Position numbers and translations under genes: made by a program
Notes under the pieces: model-generated
What the model was told of the DNA's origin: nothing
What the model saw: the letters and a program-made list of their open reading frames with translations, nothing else
Database searches by the model: none
DNA from: Podospora pseudoanserina
Lineage: Eukaryota > Ascomycota > Sordariomycetes > Sordariales > Podosporaceae
Assembly (NCBI RefSeq): GCF_035222485.1
Contig: NC_085923.1
Location: 1,178,001-1,242,000 of the forward strand
Direction of reading: 5' to 3'
Length of the DNA: 64,000 nucleotides
Shown here: positions 1 to 10,423 of the stretch, one piece after another
How positions within the stretch are numbered: the first letter of the stretch is position 1
How the letters are laid out: the number at the start of each line of letters is the position of its first letter

Positions 1-870
1 CTGATGACACCTTGCTGTTAGCGTTTGGCCATGACTCTGGAATTTGATCGGCCCCACGGCTCGTCGTTGTACCTGGATCAATATCTCGTTGTTCAAACTC
101 CAGTTTCGTAGCGGCAGCATCCATGCAGGGCATAGAAGTGGGCGTGATCACATTCCCTTCCATCATGGTCGGCATGCTGGTCGGGATATAGGCCGGGATG
201 AAGGCTTCGTCGGGGTGGTTCGGGGAAGAGCAAGGGCTGGAAACGACCGAGGGAACCGAGACGGAGGACACTGGAACCGAAGATACTGACACCCCAGAGG
301 GCCATTGTTCCTCTGTCGTGGGCACAAATGTGAAGGTCTGCGGCGCCGAGTTGTAGTCGTTGGATGGTTGGCCAAATGGCGGAGGCCGGCTAGGAATGCC
401 GGCGTGACCGGCGGGTAGCAGATCAGGTGCCTCAAAGCCTGGGGCTGGTGTGGTTAGAATGGAAGCTCGAAATGGACAGGCAAGAGCTGATGGCTGGGAT
501 ATACCGGGTGGTGAAAACATATTATGATTGAAGCGTTTGAGTTCTTCGCGCAAACTGAACACCTCTCTCTCCAGCGCATGGTTCCTCATCTGGAGCTGGT
601 TGATGGTCTCGTCCCGGCTATGTCGGTTCTTGTACTCTTCCAACTCCTTCTCCAGCCGCTCGATGTGCTCTTTTGTGCGTTGCCTGATTGCGCGCTGGGC
701 TTCCCGGTCATTGGCCCGTTTCCGGGCAAGTTGCGTGGGCGTGAGTGTCGACACGCTGCGAGTACCTGATGACGGCAGAGGTTAGAGATGTGTGAAAACA
801 GTGGAGATGGGCAATCCATACCCTTCCGCTTGGATGGCTTTGGTGGTTCTGTAGATGTCTCTCGGGTCAT
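1..870 (-). CDS. bZIP transcription factor, 5' two exons, C-terminus beyond the window
   Basis: Sequence-specific DNA-binding regulator of the fungal basic leucine zipper family, expected in the nucleus. It reads on the minus strand from ATG 870-868: exon 1 is 870-822, a 56-nt GT-AG intron is 821-766 (branch-like CTAAC just before the acceptor), and exon 2 runs from 765 off the left edge, giving about 271 residues. The joined frame gives RSVSTLTPTQLARKRA, then NDREAQRAIRQRTKEHIE (basic region), then a heptad zipper around LEKELEEYKNRH and LQMRNHALEREVFSLREEL. Beyond the zipper comes a Pro/Ser/Thr-rich stretch typical of activation or linker regions. The unspliced frame gives only an unrelated 94-residue ORF, so the intron is needed. 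The basic region is strongly conserved in Pezizomycotina. Which named factor it is, and its targets, I cannot tell. Confidence 0.9.
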
Positions 871-901
871 GTCGAAGATGATGTGTTTTGCGTGTATGAG
901 A

Positions 902-909
902 CGACGTCA
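902..909 (-). promoter_or_regulatory. CRE-like half-palindrome upstream of the bZIP start
   Basis: The minus strand reads TGACGTCG, one base from the CRE/ATF palindrome, about 32 nt 5' of the bZIP ATG. It could allow control by an ATF-type bZIP protein. This rests on the motif alone. Confidence 0.25.
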
Positions 910-2559
910 GTCCTCGGAGACTTTGTCGACGGCGACGTTATATGTAGATGGAGATAGAAGTCTTTTCATCTACCATGGAAAGTGTGAGGGTTTTTGATGT
1001 CGAGGACAGCAAGAGCCATGTGAACCAGCAATAATCGACACCATGGTGGGGTGGGGAGTTGGCAGGCACGAGGATTAAGTAAATATACGGAGTAGCCATG
1101 GACCATCCCCAAGGTCACTATCACTGGCAAGACCAGGGAACAGGGGTGGAAGAAGAATCGGTATCTCGATGCTTGGCTCAGCACCAGTCCATTGCCGTCG
1201 ACAGACTTGGTGGAGATGGCGGCGGGTGGGGTCCACACAGGCTCACTCCATATCCCGCATCCACCTCCAGCATGCACTGGTGTGGTTCGGTCACAGAGAC
1301 CGGCCTGGTCCACAACCAGCAAAAGTCCAGATGTGGTGCGGTAGGGTGCGCGTGGTGGCCGTGTGGCCTGCCATGGGTTTGAGATGGAACAGCTGCGAAG
1401 CCTGTAGCAGGAACCATGAACGATGAAGATTAGGGGGACCTGGAAGACAGACACACAGACAGACAAGAGACACCAGGAGAAGAGTTAGAGCGGCGAGCGG
1501 GACTGTGCTGGAAGGTCACTCTCTGGACAGCACGCGGTCGGAGGCGCGGCGTGGCGCCCACCCCCGCCCGCCGAAGCAGCGGCAGGGACGGAGTCGAGAA
1601 GGGGCTTGCTTCTGGAAGATGGATCTGAGGTTACACGGTCCCAAATTTAAACTTTTGCGCTACAGGAGGCGCGACGCGGCCTCACGTTTGGCACTGGGAG
1701 GACGCCACTGCCAGTCTGGCAGGGAAGAGCTTGGATGATGCGGGCACGGGCGTTCCCGGGGAAGAACCAGAGCATTCGGCGACCATCCTCCGCCACAGCT
1801 GCCAGAGTGACAGACTGCCAGACCCGAGCTCGCCGAACCTTATCCCTCATCTGGGGCAGCGGGTTCCGTTCGCTCATGGGTCAGTATTCCGGCAGAGCTC
1901 CGAGACGGAGGCCTTTGCCGCAACACACTCCGGCAGACCTACGAGTGTAGCTTTTAGCCCATGAGCATGAGGATGGAGAAGAGCGATGACGCTAACATGA
2001 AACTTTCTTATGGGTGATGGAAGTGTGTGGGTGGTTTTTTGCGGATGGAGGACAGTTCCGGGAGCATCGAAGGGATAGCCCAAGCAGCTCAGCCTGTCAG
2101 GGTCCTCGCTAAACAGCACAAACTCCACACCTATTCTACAGATGCCTCGGGAGGCTTAATCTGATGAACCTCTGCCCAGCAAGATCAGGTCAACAGAGAA
2201 GCATCACCGACGACAGCGACGAAGAGGGGCCATGGAACACCTACATGGAGTACCAGACTTATTCGTGTCTTGTGTCGGGATTGCCGCTCAAAACTCAACA
2301 AGGCGGGGATGAAAGCTAAACTCTCCTTGTTGGCCATAGCATCAGGAGGAGTCTGACGTTTTGTTAGCTGCTGGTAGTATCATACCCAAGAAAGTAACCA
2401 CGCAATGGCCCGTCCATGTCTGAGAGTAAAGCCCCGACTTGGGCCCTGGGCACCAATGGACCTCTAAAAACATATGATGCCCGTAGCTCGTCAAGAGTTC
2501 AGAAAGCAAGACTCGAGAAAGCAAAATCAGAGAGCTCCTCTCCATCCCCATACAACGAC

Positions 2560-2567
2560 TGACGTCA
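2560..2567. promoter_or_regulatory. perfect CRE palindrome TGACGTCA
   Basis: Exact 8-bp ATF/CREB consensus in the interval between the bZIP gene and the pseudouridine synthase, about 1.7 kb 5' of the bZIP start. No function can be shown from sequence alone. Confidence 0.3.
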
Positions 2568-2637
2568 CTACTATAGCGCCCGAACCATCGCAGCACATTG
2601 CCGCAAGCCAACGTCTGCCAGATGGGCCGATATAAAT

Positions 2638-2658
2638 CTAGATCAACTTGTGATCTAG
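2638..2658. repeat. short inverted repeat (8-bp arms, 5-nt loop)
   Basis: CTAGATCA is followed after ACTTG by its exact reverse complement TGATCTAG. It lies about 180 bp past the stop codon of the pseudouridine synthase and could sit in its 3' untranslated region. Confidence 0.35.
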
Positions 2659-2838
2659 CCCATGGTTAACCCAAGTACCGGATTTCAAGAGGCCGAACCA
2701 AAGTTGAGATTGGTGCCGAGATGGGCGAGGTAGTGCGGCTATCTCATTGGATTCAGAACTCAAGACATGGAAAACAGCTGGCTTCCTATGAACCTCCTTC
2801 TTCCTCCAACCAAGTACCAATGTATTCGAATGGGTGAT

Positions 2839-4338
2839 CTATGAGACTTCGATTTTCATATCCTCCCCGGCAGCCTCCACTAGATCGTCCATGCCGCCAA
2901 CCTGTGTTGGTCCGCTTGCGCCTTCGGGCGGCATGGCCCAGGCTGGCAGCGGGCTCACATAACTCCAGGACCCATCGGCATCCTCGTACCGGAGACTGTG
3001 CAGCCACAGACAGAGCTCCTGGCTGCCTGGATCGGTATACAACGGGGTTTTGCAAACATCGCAAAGCTGGCCCGACATCCTTTCCGCCTTCTTCTTGTGA
3101 TACACATCCACCATCTCGTCATAGTACGCCACAGCGTCCGCAACCTGTTCCTTTCCCATCCGTGCCAGGCGGGAAAGAACATCCTCATCGGTATTCAGGG
3201 TTGCTTCGGCATCATTGCGCCCCAGGTCGAAGCCCCAAACCTTCTGGTTGGCATAGATTGGATCGTTCTGTACAGGATGACCTAGAAACTGTAGGTGAAC
3301 CCGAATTTGATGTGTTCTGCCTGTGACGGGCAAGCAGCGGACAATCGAATATCCCTCGGTTTCTCTAGTGAACTGGTCTCCGGGACCGCCTGTCTCTGCC
3401 TCATCCGGCGACGGGCTGTTGCTGGGACTAGGTTTGATGATGGGCGACGGATAGTAAGCAAGGCGCTTGAAGACAGTCTTCGCAGACTTGCCATTAGCTC
3501 GGACCCGGTTCAAGCCCAGTTTTGGAGAAATTTGAAGGATCGGCTGGTCGCAGACAACCTCGCCATCAGGAAATCGACCGACCACACGGGCAAGATATTC
3601 TTTCCGAACACTGCGTCTGAAGATCTGGGCACTAAGACTTTCGGCAGCTTTGGCCGTCTTGGCAATAAACATGATGCCGCTGGTCAGCCTGTCGAGCCTG
3701 TTGCATGGTCGGGGCGCAAAGGTCGGCCCCCTCTCGGCCTTCATAATCTCCACCACCGAGTTGTAATGGTATCGACCGGCAGGGTGTACTGGCACGCCCG
3801 AGGGCTTGTTGATCACGATCATGTCGTCGTCTTCGTGGATGACCTGCACGGGATCTTGTGTAACGGGAGGCTCGTGTCGATGTGTGGTATGCGAAACCAG
3901 GTCGCCGTTCACCATCACATAATCCGGGCTCACGATTTTGCCGTTGACCGCGACTTGACCAGACTCCATCGCCGCACGGTAATACTCGACCGATCGCTCG
4001 CGAAACTCGCTTTCAAACACTTCAATGATTTTTCTTCCTCGCCATCGCTCCTTGCACCAGGTGTTATATGTGTAGAAATAAGGGGCCACCCGTCGAAGAC
4101 CATCTTTGAAGAAGTATGGATGTGGAGGGCCCAGCGAGGCTGAAGGCTCGGGTTGCGAGATCAAGCTTGGCTCGGTATAACTGATGGCGCCAGTAGATTC
4201 TACGACTTTGTTGTTCTCAGCGACGACAGCAGTCAGCGGTTGTGACGGTGCACCAGGCAGGAGGATGGAGGCGGTCATCGTGCGGGCGAGGGTTGCAAGT
4301 GTAGACGTTCTTCTTAACAGGGCATCGCCGGCCAACAT
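2839..4338 (-). CDS. RluA-family tRNA pseudouridine synthase (Pus9/Rib2-like)
   Basis: Expected to isomerise uridine to pseudouridine in tRNA; the yeast relatives Pus9 and Rib2/Pus8 modify U32 in mitochondria and cytosol. The uninterrupted frame extends up to a GTG at 4434, but the first ATG is 4338, giving 499 residues. The N-terminus from that ATG (MLAGDALLRRTSTLATLART) is rich in Arg, Leu, Ser and Thr and looks like a mitochondrial presequence; a second ATG at 4278 would remove it. An S4-like RNA-binding stretch lies near residues 108-148. The catalytic loop PCNRLDRLTSG has its Asp near residue 216, and GRTHQIRVHLQFLGHP near 340-355 is the second RluA hallmark. A C-terminal CDVC...LCLWLHSLRY module is usual in fungal members. 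No deaminase domain is present in this frame, so it should not be called a riboflavin DRAP deaminase. No intron is needed. Confidence 0.92.
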   Translation of the reverse strand: MLAGDALLRRTSTLATLARTMTASILLPGAPSQPLTAVVAENNKVVESTGAISYTEPSLISQPEPSASLGPPHPYFFKDGLRRVAPYFYTYNTWCKERWRGRKIIEVFESEFRERSVEYYRAAMESGQVAVNGKIVSPDYVMVNGDLVSHTTHRHEPPVTQDPVQVIHEDDDMIVINKPSGVPVHPAGRYHYNSVVEIMKAERGPTFAPRPCNRLDRLTSGIMFIAKTAKAAESLSAQIFRRSVRKEYLARVVGRFPDGEVVCDQPILQISPKLGLNRVRANGKSAKTVFKRLAYYPSPIIKPSPSNSPSPDEAETGGPGDQFTRETEGYSIVRCLPVTGRTHQIRVHLQFLGHPVQNDPIYANQKVWGFDLGRNDAEATLNTDEDVLSRLARMGKEQVADAVAYYDEMVDVYHKKKAERMSGQLCDVCKTPLYTDPGSQELCLWLHSLRYEDADGSWSYVSPLPAWAMPPEGASGPTQVGGMDDLVEAAGEDMKIEVS

Positions 4339-4682
4339 CAGCGCTCCATCAAGCAGAAACTCTCGGAGGTCTGAGGGTCGATAGCCAAGTGTTGGTGAGT
4401 TGTGGTGGGGTTCGTGGGAGACTTGGAGATTCACGCTTGATTGGATGAGAGGTTCACCTGTTCAGATGCTGAACATGACGGAAAAAAACAGGCGGTCGGA
4501 AGTGGCAGTATTTGACAGGTTCCAACCTGCAGGGTTACCCCACAGTCTTGGCTGCAGCGAACCTCGGCTCTTTCCGCAGCTATATTCGAGCCGTCAGCAA
4601 CAATGAAATTCCTCTTTCCTCACTTCTTGCCTCGTGCTTGTCTTTCGAAGCGAGGGTGTTTATCCCCTTTCCTGCCGCTGCA
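4339..4682. promoter_or_regulatory. divergent intergenic promoter region
   Basis: 344 bp separate the ATG of the minus-strand pseudouridine synthase from the ATG of the plus-strand thioesterase, so both promoters must lie here or overlap. I see no unambiguous TATA box. The region has no in-frame ATG that would extend either gene. Confidence 0.6.
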
Positions 4683-5212
4683 ATGTCAGACATCAGCCGT
4701 CTCAAAAGCAGAACGAGGGCCGACTATCGGTACATTCTGGAATATCGCACACGATGGTAAGAACATTCGATGTCAACCTACTTCTAAGACGCGTTTTGGG
4801 ATTAATAATGATCAGGAGCGATAACGATATGTACGATCACATGAACAACTCCATTTACAACTTCCTTTACGACTCGGTTATCAATACTTACCTGATGGAA
4901 AACTGTGGCCTCCATCCCCCCTCATCTCCGCAATATGGCATGGTTGTACATTCACACAACGACTACTTTGCTTCAATTTCGTTTCCTGCCTGCGCTGAGT
5001 TGGCCCTGCGAGTAAACCGCATAGGAAATTCCAGTGTGGCATATGAAATAGCTCTGTTTGAAAAGGGGCACGATGCGGTTCGATCTGTGGGCGAGTTTGT
5101 TCAAGTCTTTGTCGACCGCGAGACAGGGAGGCCAAATGCAAAGGGGATGAACCCAGAGCTACGCCGGGGATTGGAGAATCTGCTAGTGAATCGAGAAGCA
5201 AGTAAACTTTGA
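4683..5212 (+). CDS. hotdog-fold acyl-CoA thioesterase-like protein (4HBT family), two exons
   Basis: Exon 1 is 4683-4756, a 59-nt GT-AG intron (GTAAG donor) is 4757-4815, and exon 2 is 4816-5212, giving 156 residues. Splicing joins ...EYRTRW to SDNDMYDHMNNSIYNF. This is the D-x-D-x-x-x-H-x-N signature of the 4-hydroxybenzoyl-CoA thioesterase/FadM group, in which the Asp and the helix after it bind and hydrolyse acyl-CoA thioesters. The length (about 150 residues, a single hotdog domain) fits the family. The physiological substrate cannot be predicted. ATG 4683 is the first ATG in frame; the frame upstream opens only with TTG at 4512. The unspliced ORFs at 4634-5212 and 4512-4760 are the two halves of this gene. 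It is divergent from the pseudouridine synthase and is the last host gene before the transposon block. Confidence 0.88.
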
Positions 5213-5332
5213 AAGGGGGGCGAGTATGTATACAAGATAATACGTTTGGCTTCACAAGTTGACTAGAATATATATACTTGTGACAACCATCTGGATCGAA
5301 ACTTGTCGTGAATCTAACATAGTAGAAATAAA

Positions 5333-5706
5333 TGTCACGGATCGTGCACGAAGTGCCGGTGCACAGGGTGCGGGGCGCCCGTAGCCAATCATTATCTGAC
5401 CAATAGGAGGTGGAGCGACGGGATCGCTGGTGGAGCGACAGGAGCGCGGTGATCCAAAGGAAGGAAAGGTGATCAAGATCACTCTTGGCGAAAGTGATCT
5501 AGGTAATCCAGAGGTCTATATATATGGAGGAACTAGATAGGTAGCAGATAGTTCCGCAGTAATATAAGTTACATTTGTTAGTATTAAAACTATTGTGATT
5601 AAGACAAGTTATTGTTGTGCACTGTTTAGCTGCACCGACCTAAGATTGTCCAGAAGCGCCTTCGACTAATATCACATTCAGAGGTTTTGGATAGGGGTTC
5701 GCCACA
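5333..5706 (+). repeat. solo LTR of the gypsy family, border of the AT-rich block
   Basis: Begins TGTCACGG and ends GGGGTTCGCCACA (374 bp). Flanks are ATAAA on the left and ATAAG on the right, a 5-bp target duplication with one G/A difference. The U3 half is GC-rich with CCAAT boxes and differs from the other copies. A TATATATA box and the common R-U5 half follow (TTAAGACAAG, TGTTTAGCTGCACCGA, GGATAGGGGTTCG). It lies about 120 bp past the thioesterase stop codon. Confidence 0.85.
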
Positions 5707-5884
5707 ATAAGATACTATATATGTAGCTTTATATCAAAAGGCTGAAAAGAAATCATAGGTAGTTTTCATTTCTCGATAGTATCTACAGATCTTCTTTTGA
5801 TCCGAGTTTATAGAAATCTAAAAAATGATATAAGATATTTCTAATTTTTTAATCATAAATAAAGTTTTAAGTGAAATTTAATAC

Positions 5885-5916
<32 letters not shown>

Positions 5917-6704
5917 TAGAATTTTGTATGATAACTTTTTCTATAATATTACTCTGATAATGTCATTATTTAATAACAAATAACATAAAAATATAACTAG
6001 TGATTATAATAATAAATAGTTTTGGTTTTTTTCTTTTAAAAAAAGCTAGAGCTTCGTATAAAAAAATAGTAGCTTTACCTACTATTAAAATAGTAAGCGT
6101 TACATATATATTAATATTAAAATATAGACAAAGAATTTTTAGCTTTGAAGGATAAGTTAATATAGCTAGAGGCTATAGTAATATAAAAGTTAAAATTATA
6201 ATCAATAGTAATAATAATAGTAAGTGAGTAGTAATAGAAAAGGAAAATATAGTAGAATATTATAATAAAAAAGGAAATAAAAAAATGAGGTCATAGTTAT
6301 ATGAATAGATGTAAATAAAATATAGATAAAAGTATAAAGTAATAATATATTAATATCAGTTCTTCTTTTATATATGACGGAAAGAGATTATTAAATATAT
6401 TTATGATGTTTGCTAAGGTGTAAAAAAGTAACAGAATAGTAAAGAAGTTTTAAAATTAAAAGATAATATCTGATTCATTATTAGCTAAAAAAAAGTCTAG
6501 AATATTAAATATTTTTATGCACTTCATTGCTATAATAAGGATAAAGGAATTGGAAAAAGATTTAAATATTACGTTTGTAGATTAATAATATTATTTATAT
6601 ATTTGTTATAAAATACTATACAAATTATATTGGAGTTAATTTCTTTTAAGAAAATATATAGTCTTAGCTTTAACCCCAAAAAATAATAATAAAGTAATAT
6701 ATAA
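5707..6704. other. AT-rich spacer, unclassified
   Basis: Very AT-rich with a long T tract around 5888-5910. No ORF, LTR, TIR or internal gypsy sequence was recognised. Unlike the gypsy copies it keeps CpA/TpG and has little CpG. It is either very old repeat debris or a different sequence class. Confidence 0.5.
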
Positions 6705-7087
6705 TGTAACGAACTTTTGTACAGAACCTTTGAAAGGAATACGGGTTGAAGGTAACTTCTGATAATTGGTTCGGTGCAGCTAAACAGTACACATTAAATT
6801 GTCTCGATGTAAATATAAGATACAGTAAATATAAGCTTGAATTGTATACTGCGGAACTATCTATTTACGCTAGCTAGTTCCTCCGTATATATAGACCTTA
6901 TACCAAGCCTAGCACTATCCTGGATCGATAGACTCGACTATCGACCCTATCGATACTATCCCTTTTGGGGTTAACTCTTCTGGATCGATCCTCGATCCCA
7001 TTAATCCTGTTCTGATTGGTCCTTGCTCGTGTACTAATGATTGGTCCGTGGTGCGTCCCGCGCCCTAGCAAGTGTTAAGCTGTGACA
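6705..7087 (-). repeat. solo LTR of the gypsy family with perfect TATAA target duplication
   Basis: On the plus strand it runs from TGTAACGAAC to AAGCTGTGACA (383 bp), the reverse complement of a TG...CA LTR. TATAA occurs immediately before (6700-6704) and after (7088-7092). The R-U5 half contains the shared block GGTTCGGTGCAGCTAAACAG and a TATATATA box. The U3 half keeps two CCAAT boxes (as ATTGG). Confidence 0.88.
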
Positions 7088-8151
7088 TATAAACACACTA
7101 TTGGAAATTAAGAAGATGAATATAAACTGGGTTATTAAAAAATAATTTCTATTTCTATAGGGTAGATTTATAATAGTTTCATAATGAGTAAATTAAAAAA
7201 CAAATACCGGGGTATAATATAAAAGACGGAGATAGTAACCTTACATACTATTAAGATAATAAAGTAAAATCTAATAAAAAAAAGCAATACAAAAAAAGAC
7301 TGTTCTCTATTATATATAGAAACTAACTAGTATCAGAAGATATTAAAAAAATAGTTCGGAGAACAAAGTATTAATATAATAATAAACGCAATTAAAATTA
7401 AAGAAAACATTTGATACTTGTTATACTATATAAACTGAATAACTTATATAATCTGAAGATTATATTACCTTAATCTTTCAAAAGCTAGTGGTTATTGATT
7501 ATTGAATCAATATTCATAGAAAAATATACTTCAACTTCCTGCATTTAGCAAAAATTTAAATTAACAGCAAAATAAAAAAATACAATCTACAAAAGATCAT
7601 ACATATTTGAAGGCTATTAAAAGACTTTTAAGTATTTCTATATAATCTAAAACTCCTAAACAAATAGAATAACTAAAGTATTATGAGATTTATGCTTTGA
7701 ATCAAGGTCTAAACAGAAAATATAATACTTAAGTGAGGTGAGACTAGTAGAAAAAAAGTTTAATGAATTTTGTAAAATAATCAAAATGTTGGAAGCATTA
7801 ATATTCAAATATTTCAAGGCCTTAGACTTTTTTACTTTAACTTCTATAAAGAAGCTTTTTCTTTAAACTAAGATAATACTTTTATAAATTGCTATATAGA
7901 AATCATTAGACTATAGTTATATAAAAGAGTTTAAAACAAGGCTTTTGGATAAATATGCAATTATAAAAGTTTAGTTAATTAACGCTTTTCATTTAATGGC
8001 TTATATTATAATTAAAATATATTACCTAATAATATTTATACTAAAATGAAATTTGTACTGATTAAAACTTTACCCATTAGGTCCATATACATCGTGCTCT
8101 TTTCTTTAGAAATTAAAGTACAAAAATCTACAGTAATAAAATAAAATAGAA
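7088..8151. other. AT-rich spacer, unclassified
   Basis: AT-rich with no recognisable gene, LTR or pol motif. It ends at the TA duplicated by the Fot1-like element. Confidence 0.5.
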
Positions 8152-8153
8152 TA

Positions 8154-8197
8154 ACGTACATTATAAGCGAGTCGCGCATATAAGCGAGTCGCGCACT
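8154..8197 (+). repeat. left terminal inverted repeat of the Fot1-like element
   Basis: 44 bp, an exact inverted match to 9969-10012. Inside it the 16-bp unit ATAAGCGAGTCGCGCA occurs twice in direct orientation (8163-8178 and 8180-8195), probably the transposase binding sites. Confidence 0.93.
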
Positions 8198-8248
8198 GGC
8201 CATTGCGACGCTTTCTCTCTACACTTAACATCATTTTTACAACCCAAC

Positions 8249-9923
8249 ATGCCACCTACTTTAAAGGAAGCGAGGGTAATCTTAGCCCTTGAAGCTCTCC
8301 AAAAGGACGAAAAATTACGCCTCAGAGCCGCAGCTAAGCTCTATAATGTACCACCATCAACCCTCCGTGACCGACGCGCTGGCCGGCCTGCACGACGCGA
8401 CACCACGCCCAATTCGAAGAAGCTCACTCAATCAGAAGAGGATGCTATTATTCAATACGTTATTGAGCTATGTGCGCGAGCTTTTCCACCAAGATTGCGT
8501 GGTGTGGAAGATATGGCCAACCAACTGCTACGCGTACGCGACGCGCCCCCTGTTGGCAAGCTCTGGGCACACAACTTCGTTAAACGCCAGCCACAGCTCC
8601 GTACGCGTTTTACACGTAGATACGACTACCAGAGGGCCAAGTGCGAGGATCCAAAGGTCATCAGCGAGTGGTTCACGCTTGTGCGGAACACCAAGGCCAA
8701 GTACGGTATTGTGGATGACGATGTCTACAACTTCGACGAGACTGGGTTTATGATGGGTATTATCTTCGCGGGTATGGTAGTTACGACCTCAGACGGCCTT
8801 AGTAAGGCGAAACTGGCCCAGCCTGGCAACCGCGAATGGGCAACGGTGATCCAGGGAGTCAATGCCCTCGGCTGGGCTATCCCTCCCTTCATCATCTTGG
8901 CCGCACAGTACCACCTTGCTAACTGGTACACCGAGTGCAACCTACCGTCTACCTGGCGCATCGCAACCACCGATAATGGCTGGACTACTAATCCGGTAGG
9001 CCTAGATTGGATTAAGCACTTCGACTATTACACAGCGTCCCGTATAAAGGGTAAATACCGGTTGCTGATCCTCGATGGCCACGAAAGCCACCACTCGACC
9101 GAATTCGAGCGCCACTGCCAGCAGAACAACATTATTACGCTCTGTATGCCTCCACACTCCTCCCCACCTCCTCCAGCCACTCGATGTTGGCTGCTTTGGG
9201 CCGCTAAAACAGGCGTACGGTCGCCAGATCGAGGACTTGATGCGTATGTATATCAACCACATAAGCAAGCTCGAGTTCCTCTGTGCCTTCCGCGAGGCCT
9301 TCTTCGCCTCTATAACAGAGAAGAATATACAGGGTGGCTTTGCAGGTGCTGGCCTTGCGCCGTACGATCCAGAGAGGGTGCTTTCCAAGCTAGATGTAAA
9401 GCTTCGTACGCCAATACCTCTAAACTTACGGCCCGGCACTGCACAACCTTGGGTCTTCCAGACACCACACAACCCCCGAGAAGCTGACTCGCAGTCAACG
9501 CTTATCAAGACTCGCATTGCCAACCATCAAAATAGCTCCCCGACTTCAATGTTGGCTGCTGTGGACCAGCTTGCTAAGAGTACAATGGCTGTGATGCACC
9601 AGGTGGCTCTCCTTCGTGCAGAGAACACTTCACTCCGCAAGGCCAACGAGGCACTAAGTAAGCGCCGGAGAGCCAAAAAAACACGTGTGCGGCTCGGAGG
9701 ATCACTTACTGTGCAAGATGCAAAGGATATACTTGACCAGAAGGCCGTGGGTGGGGAGGCAGCGCAAGAAACGCAGCAGGATGGCGGTAATGCAGGGGGA
9801 GCTCGTACGAAGGTTCGGTACTGTGGTGTGTGCGGCAAGCCTGGCCATAATGCACGTACATGCCAGGAGGCTGCAGAATCATCTGATTCATCTGTTTCTG
9901 ATTCAGTTATTGTAGTTTCCTAG
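8249..9923 (+). pseudogene. Fot1/pogo-like transposase (CENP-B-type HTH, DDE_1), broken by a +1 frameshift
   Basis: Cut-and-paste transposase read from ATG 8249. Residues 5-50 form a psq-type helix-turn-helix (LAALEAL-like helix, then LYNVPPSTLRDR). Residues 60-130 form a CENP-B/Tc5-type DNA-binding domain. The DDE core follows with YNFDETG (Asp near 163) and LLILDGHESHH (Asp near 276). The third acidic motif, LLQPLDVGCFGPLK, is in the next frame because the C run at 9162-9165 is one base too long; without it the spacing is DD35D and the protein would be 557 residues. The C-terminal part (frame ending 9923) has a coiled coil with Leu repeats, a basic RRRAKKTRVR patch, and a zinc knuckle C-x2-C-x4-H-x4-C at 9822-9863. 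Frame 1 alone runs on to 9487 and lacks the third catalytic Asp, so it should be inactive. A sequencing error in the C run is an alternative explanation. Confidence 0.92.
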
Positions 9924-9968
9924 TGTTGTGGTTGTGTAATTGAGGGTAGTTGTGGTAGGGTAATAGAG

Positions 9969-10012
9969 AGTGCGCGACTCGCTTATATGCGCGACTCGCT
10001 TATAATGTACGT
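9969..10012 (-). repeat. right terminal inverted repeat of the Fot1-like element
   Basis: Perfect inverted partner of the left repeat, including both 16-bp internal units. The duplicated TA follows at 10013-10014. Confidence 0.93.
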
Positions 10013-10014
10013 TA

Positions 10015-10423
10015 ACTATTCGAGATATTTCTGTTTATTGTAATAATGAATTAGCAACATTTTCTATCATTAATCTTATATATCTTTAAAAGTTTTACTT
10101 TCTTGTCTAGCCTGATTGAAAATGGAAAGTTTATATAAAAATAACAAGCTGAAATATAATGAAGCTATTAATTTAATCTCAGTAAAAGTAATTATTCATA
10201 ACTAATCCCTTAAATATTAATGTAATATAATTTTTAAATTATATAGGTTTTCTAACTTTAAAATGTAAAATATATAATTTTTAATATAGAATAATATTTG
10301 ATGGAATACAGTATAATTATATATTACATGATATGTTCTTTCCACTATTAATTGATTTATTATATTAATAGCTTTTTAATAAAAAACATATAATACTACT
10401 CATTGAATTATTCTTACCCTTTA
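10015..10423. other. AT-rich spacer
   Basis: No coding or repeat structure recognised between the Fot1-like element and the next solo LTR. Confidence 0.5.

Larger units (their letters stand above)
871..2838. other. long non-coding interval (bZIP leader/promoter and downstream flank of the pseudouridine synthase)
   Basis: About 2 kb with genic GC content lies between two same-strand genes. The part next to 870 is probably the bZIP 5' leader and promoter. Several short ORFs occur, the longest on the minus strand at 1466-966. None shows a recognisable domain, a convincing start context or a plausible splice partner, so I treat them as chance. No repeat or RNA gene was recognised apart from a CRE-like palindrome at 2560-2567 and a short hairpin at 2638-2658. 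Confidence 0.6.
8154..10012 (+). mobile_element. Fot1/pogo-like DNA transposon, structurally complete
   Basis: 1859 bp bounded by perfect 44-bp terminal inverted repeats and a TA duplication (8152-8153 and 10013-10014). This is the structure of Fot1-type Tc1/mariner-pogo elements. It carries one transposase gene and is far less AT-rich than its surroundings, with no RIP-like stop codons, so it arrived after, or escaped, the decay around it. The only visible defect is a one-base insertion in the transposase frame. Confidence 0.93.

Noticed and set aside
966-1466. 166-codon minus-strand ORF upstream of the bZIP gene
   Set aside because: No recognisable domain, no protein-like pattern and several overlapping chance ORFs on both strands. 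More likely leader or promoter DNA.
3295-4143. 282-codon plus-strand ORF
   Set aside because: It lies wholly antisense to the pseudouridine synthase, whose frame shows clear family motifs. It is a shadow.
4339-4434. Extension of the pseudouridine synthase to position 4434
   Set aside because: The codon at 4434 is GTG, not ATG. The first ATG is at 4338 and gives a good mitochondrial-type N-terminus.
4881-5255. 124-codon minus-strand ORF
   Set aside because: Antisense shadow of exon 2 of the thioesterase.
5707-8151. Mitochondrial DNA insertion to explain the AT richness
   Set aside because: No mitochondrial gene, tRNA or intron ORF was recognised, and the block is interspersed with nuclear transposons.
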